Positions 62,760 to 64,000 of a DNA stretch of 64,000 nucleotides are shown here, piece by piece. Under the pieces are notes generated by a model. The model was not told the DNA's origin. It saw nothing but the letters and a program-made list of their open reading frames with translations, and ran no database searches. Source of the stretch: Pseudomonas viridiflava (GTDB taxonomy: Bacteria; Pseudomonadota; Gammaproteobacteria; Pseudomonadales; Pseudomonadaceae); assembly GCF_900590755.1 (NCBI RefSeq), contig NZ_UUOC01000004.1, positions 1 to 64,000 on the forward strand. The letters are read 5' to 3'. Position numbers and translations under genes: made by a program. The number at the start of each line of letters is the position of its first letter. Within the stretch, counting starts at the first letter, position 1.

Positions 62760-63601
62760 GCGTCAGCCCTCACTTTAGCTTCGGGTTGTTTGCAGATGCG
62801 GTCGAGCATGATGGCCAGCAATACAATCGCCAGGCCCGCTTCGAAGCCCAGTGCGATGTCGGCGGTATTGAGTGCGTTGACCACCGGTTTGCCCAGGCCA
62901 TCGGCGCCCACCAGTGCCGCGATCACCACCATCGATAGCGACAGCATGATGCACTGGGTGATACCGGCGGCAATGCTTGGCATGGCGTAGGGCAGTTCAA
63001 TGCGGGTCAGCAGTTGGCTGCGCGAAGAGCCAAAGGCTTTACCGGCATCCAGCAATTCATGGGGCACATCGCGGATACCCAGATACGTCAGACGGATCGG
63101 CGCGGCGATGGCGAACACTACGGTGGAAATCAGACCTGGCACCACGCCCAGACCGAACAGGGTCAGAGTCGGGATAAGGTAAACGAAGGTTGGCACCGTC
63201 TGCATCAAGTCCAGAACCGGCCGCATGATGGTGTAGAACATCGGCTTGTGCGCAGCAATGATGCCCAGCGGCACGCCGATCAATACACAGACGAAGGTGG
63301 CGAACAGCACCTGCGCCAGGGTTTCCATGGTCTGTTCCCAGTACCCCAGATTGAGGATCAGCAGGAACGACAGAATCACGAAAACCGTCAGGCCCCACTT
63401 GCGCTGAATGAAGTGGGCGAGAACGGCGATCAGGCCGATCAGGACGAAAGGGTTGAACCAGGTCAGCGAAAACGTGAGGCCATGGATCATCGTTTCCAGC
63501 GTTGAAGCGATCGCGTCGAAAGTACTGGCGCCGTGTTGGGTCAGCCAGTCGACGAAGGCCGCGATGTATTCGCCAAGAGGGATTTTATGATCAGTCAGCA
63601 T
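62756..63601 (-). CDS. cbcW: Choline/betaine ABC transporter permease
   Basis: 281 aa with about six or seven membrane helices; the conserved EAA-type loop is AGKAFGSSRSQLLTRIELPYAMP. It belongs to the ProW/OpuAB family. It sits between the ATPase and binding-protein genes. Confidence 0.9.
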   Translation of the reverse strand: MLTDHKIPLGEYIAAFVDWLTQHGASTFDAIASTLETMIHGLTFSLTWFNPFVLIGLIAVLAHFIQRKWGLTVFVILSFLLILNLGYWEQTMETLAQVLFATFVCVLIGVPLGIIAAHKPMFYTIMRPVLDLMQTVPTFVYLIPTLTLFGLGVVPGLISTVVFAIAAPIRLTYLGIRDVPHELLDAGKAFGSSRSQLLTRIELPYAMPSIAAGITQCIMLSLSMVVIAALVGADGLGKPVVNALNTADIALGFEAGLAIVLLAIMLDRICKQPEAKVRADA

Positions 63602-63668
63602 GGTATCGATTTTCCGCTTACGGTAGGAAAGGGGGACAACAGGCGAGCGAACCCGCCTGCCTGTCGGA

Positions 63669-64000
63669 TTACTTCGTGAGCTGGGCTTTGGCGGCCTCCA
63701 GGCCTGGTTTACCGTCCACTGTTGTTACGCCGGCCAACCAGGTGTCGAGCACCTGCGGGTTGGCTTTGAGCCACGCCTTGGCGGCGACGTCAGGCTTTTG
63801 CTTGTCGTCCAGAACCTTGCCCATCAGGGTGCTTTCCATCGGCAGGGTGAACGACAGGTTTTTCAGCAATTGACCCACGTTGCTGCACTCTTGAGCGTAG
63901 CCCTTGCGGGTGTTGGTGAAGATGGTCGCCTGGCCGAAGTTCGGGCCGAAGAACTCGTCGCCACCGGTCAGGTATTTCATCTTGAAACGGGTGTTCATCG
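63669..64000 (-). CDS. cbcX: Choline/betaine ABC transporter binding protein, C-terminal part
   Basis: Only the last about 110 residues lie in the window; the 5' end is beyond 64000. The visible part (YLTGGDEFFGPNFGQATIFTNTRKGYA to the end DGKPGLEAAKAQLTK) matches the C-terminal lobe of ProX/ChoX-type binding proteins. The internal ATG near 63998 is not the true start. Confidence 0.87.
   Translation of the reverse strand, partial: MNTRFKMKYLTGGDEFFGPNFGQATIFTNTRKGYAQECSNVGQLLKNLSFTLPMESTLMGKVLDDKQKPDVAAKAWLKANPQVLDTWLAGVTTVDGKPGLEAAKAQLTK

Overview
The window looks like the chromosome of a Pseudomonas, probably from the fluorescens/syringae side of the genus; the species cannot be fixed from the sequence alone. 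The evidence is the gene set (putA/putP, betIBA next to a choline/betaine ABC transporter, dbpA, selO, mscK, trxC), the moderately high GC content, and many REP/REPIN-type inverted repeats of kinds common in Pseudomonas. No rRNA, tRNA, IS element, prophage or CRISPR array was seen.

Region 1 (about 1-2,040): a secreted trypsin-like protease, then a convergent lipoprotein gene. Region 2 (about 2,049-20,540, all minus strand): a tightly packed aryl polyene (APE-type) operon of about 20 genes, transcribed from about 20,500 down to 2,049. It carries a ketosynthase/chain-length-factor pair, two acyl carrier proteins, ketoreductase, dehydratases, an acyl-ACP ligase fused to a dehydratase, two acyltransferases, a glycosyltransferase, an MIO ammonia-lyase, a thioesterase, a LolA-like carrier, an MMPL exporter, a proton-antiporter-like membrane protein, a halogenase-like flavoprotein and a methyltransferase. 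Most junctions overlap by 1-40 bases. The inferred job is to make an aromatic starter, extend and reduce it on the ACPs, tailor it, join it to a lipid and export it to the outer membrane. Halogenase-like motifs and an unusual substrate-selector dyad in the lyase are the least ordinary parts.

Region 3 (20.7-26 kb): an orphan ParA-type ATPase, a PAAR protein, thioredoxin 2, two AT-richer genes of unknown function (one secreted) and selO. The second unknown gene runs into selO on the opposite strand. Region 4 (26-34.7 kb): mscK, a K+/H+ antiporter, an acyl-CoA dehydrogenase and a delta-60-repeat protein. Region 5 (35-41 kb): divergent putA and putP around a control region with four GTTGCA-type PutA sites, for proline uptake, breakdown and autoregulation.

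Region 6 (41-57 kb): a PL7 alginate lyase without a signal peptide, a response-regulator/PAS/GGDEF/EAL protein with an altered metal ligand in its EAL domain, a YgjP-like metallopeptidase, a small winged-helix protein, an ElaA-like acetyltransferase, a periplasmic solute-binding protein, a YccS-like membrane protein, a HI0933-type flavoprotein, dbpA, an MdtD-like MFS exporter, a TldD/TldE-type pair and an RraA-like protein. Region 7 (57.3-64 kb): betA, betB, betI, cbcV, cbcW and the C-terminal part of cbcX. Together these take up choline or betaine and oxidise choline to glycine betaine; a perfect 20-bp palindrome upstream of betI is the likely BetI operator.

At least 20 intergenic inverted repeats of several families sit between genes, commonly at gene ends. 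All protein calls come from motifs and family resemblance read by eye; no database search was run.
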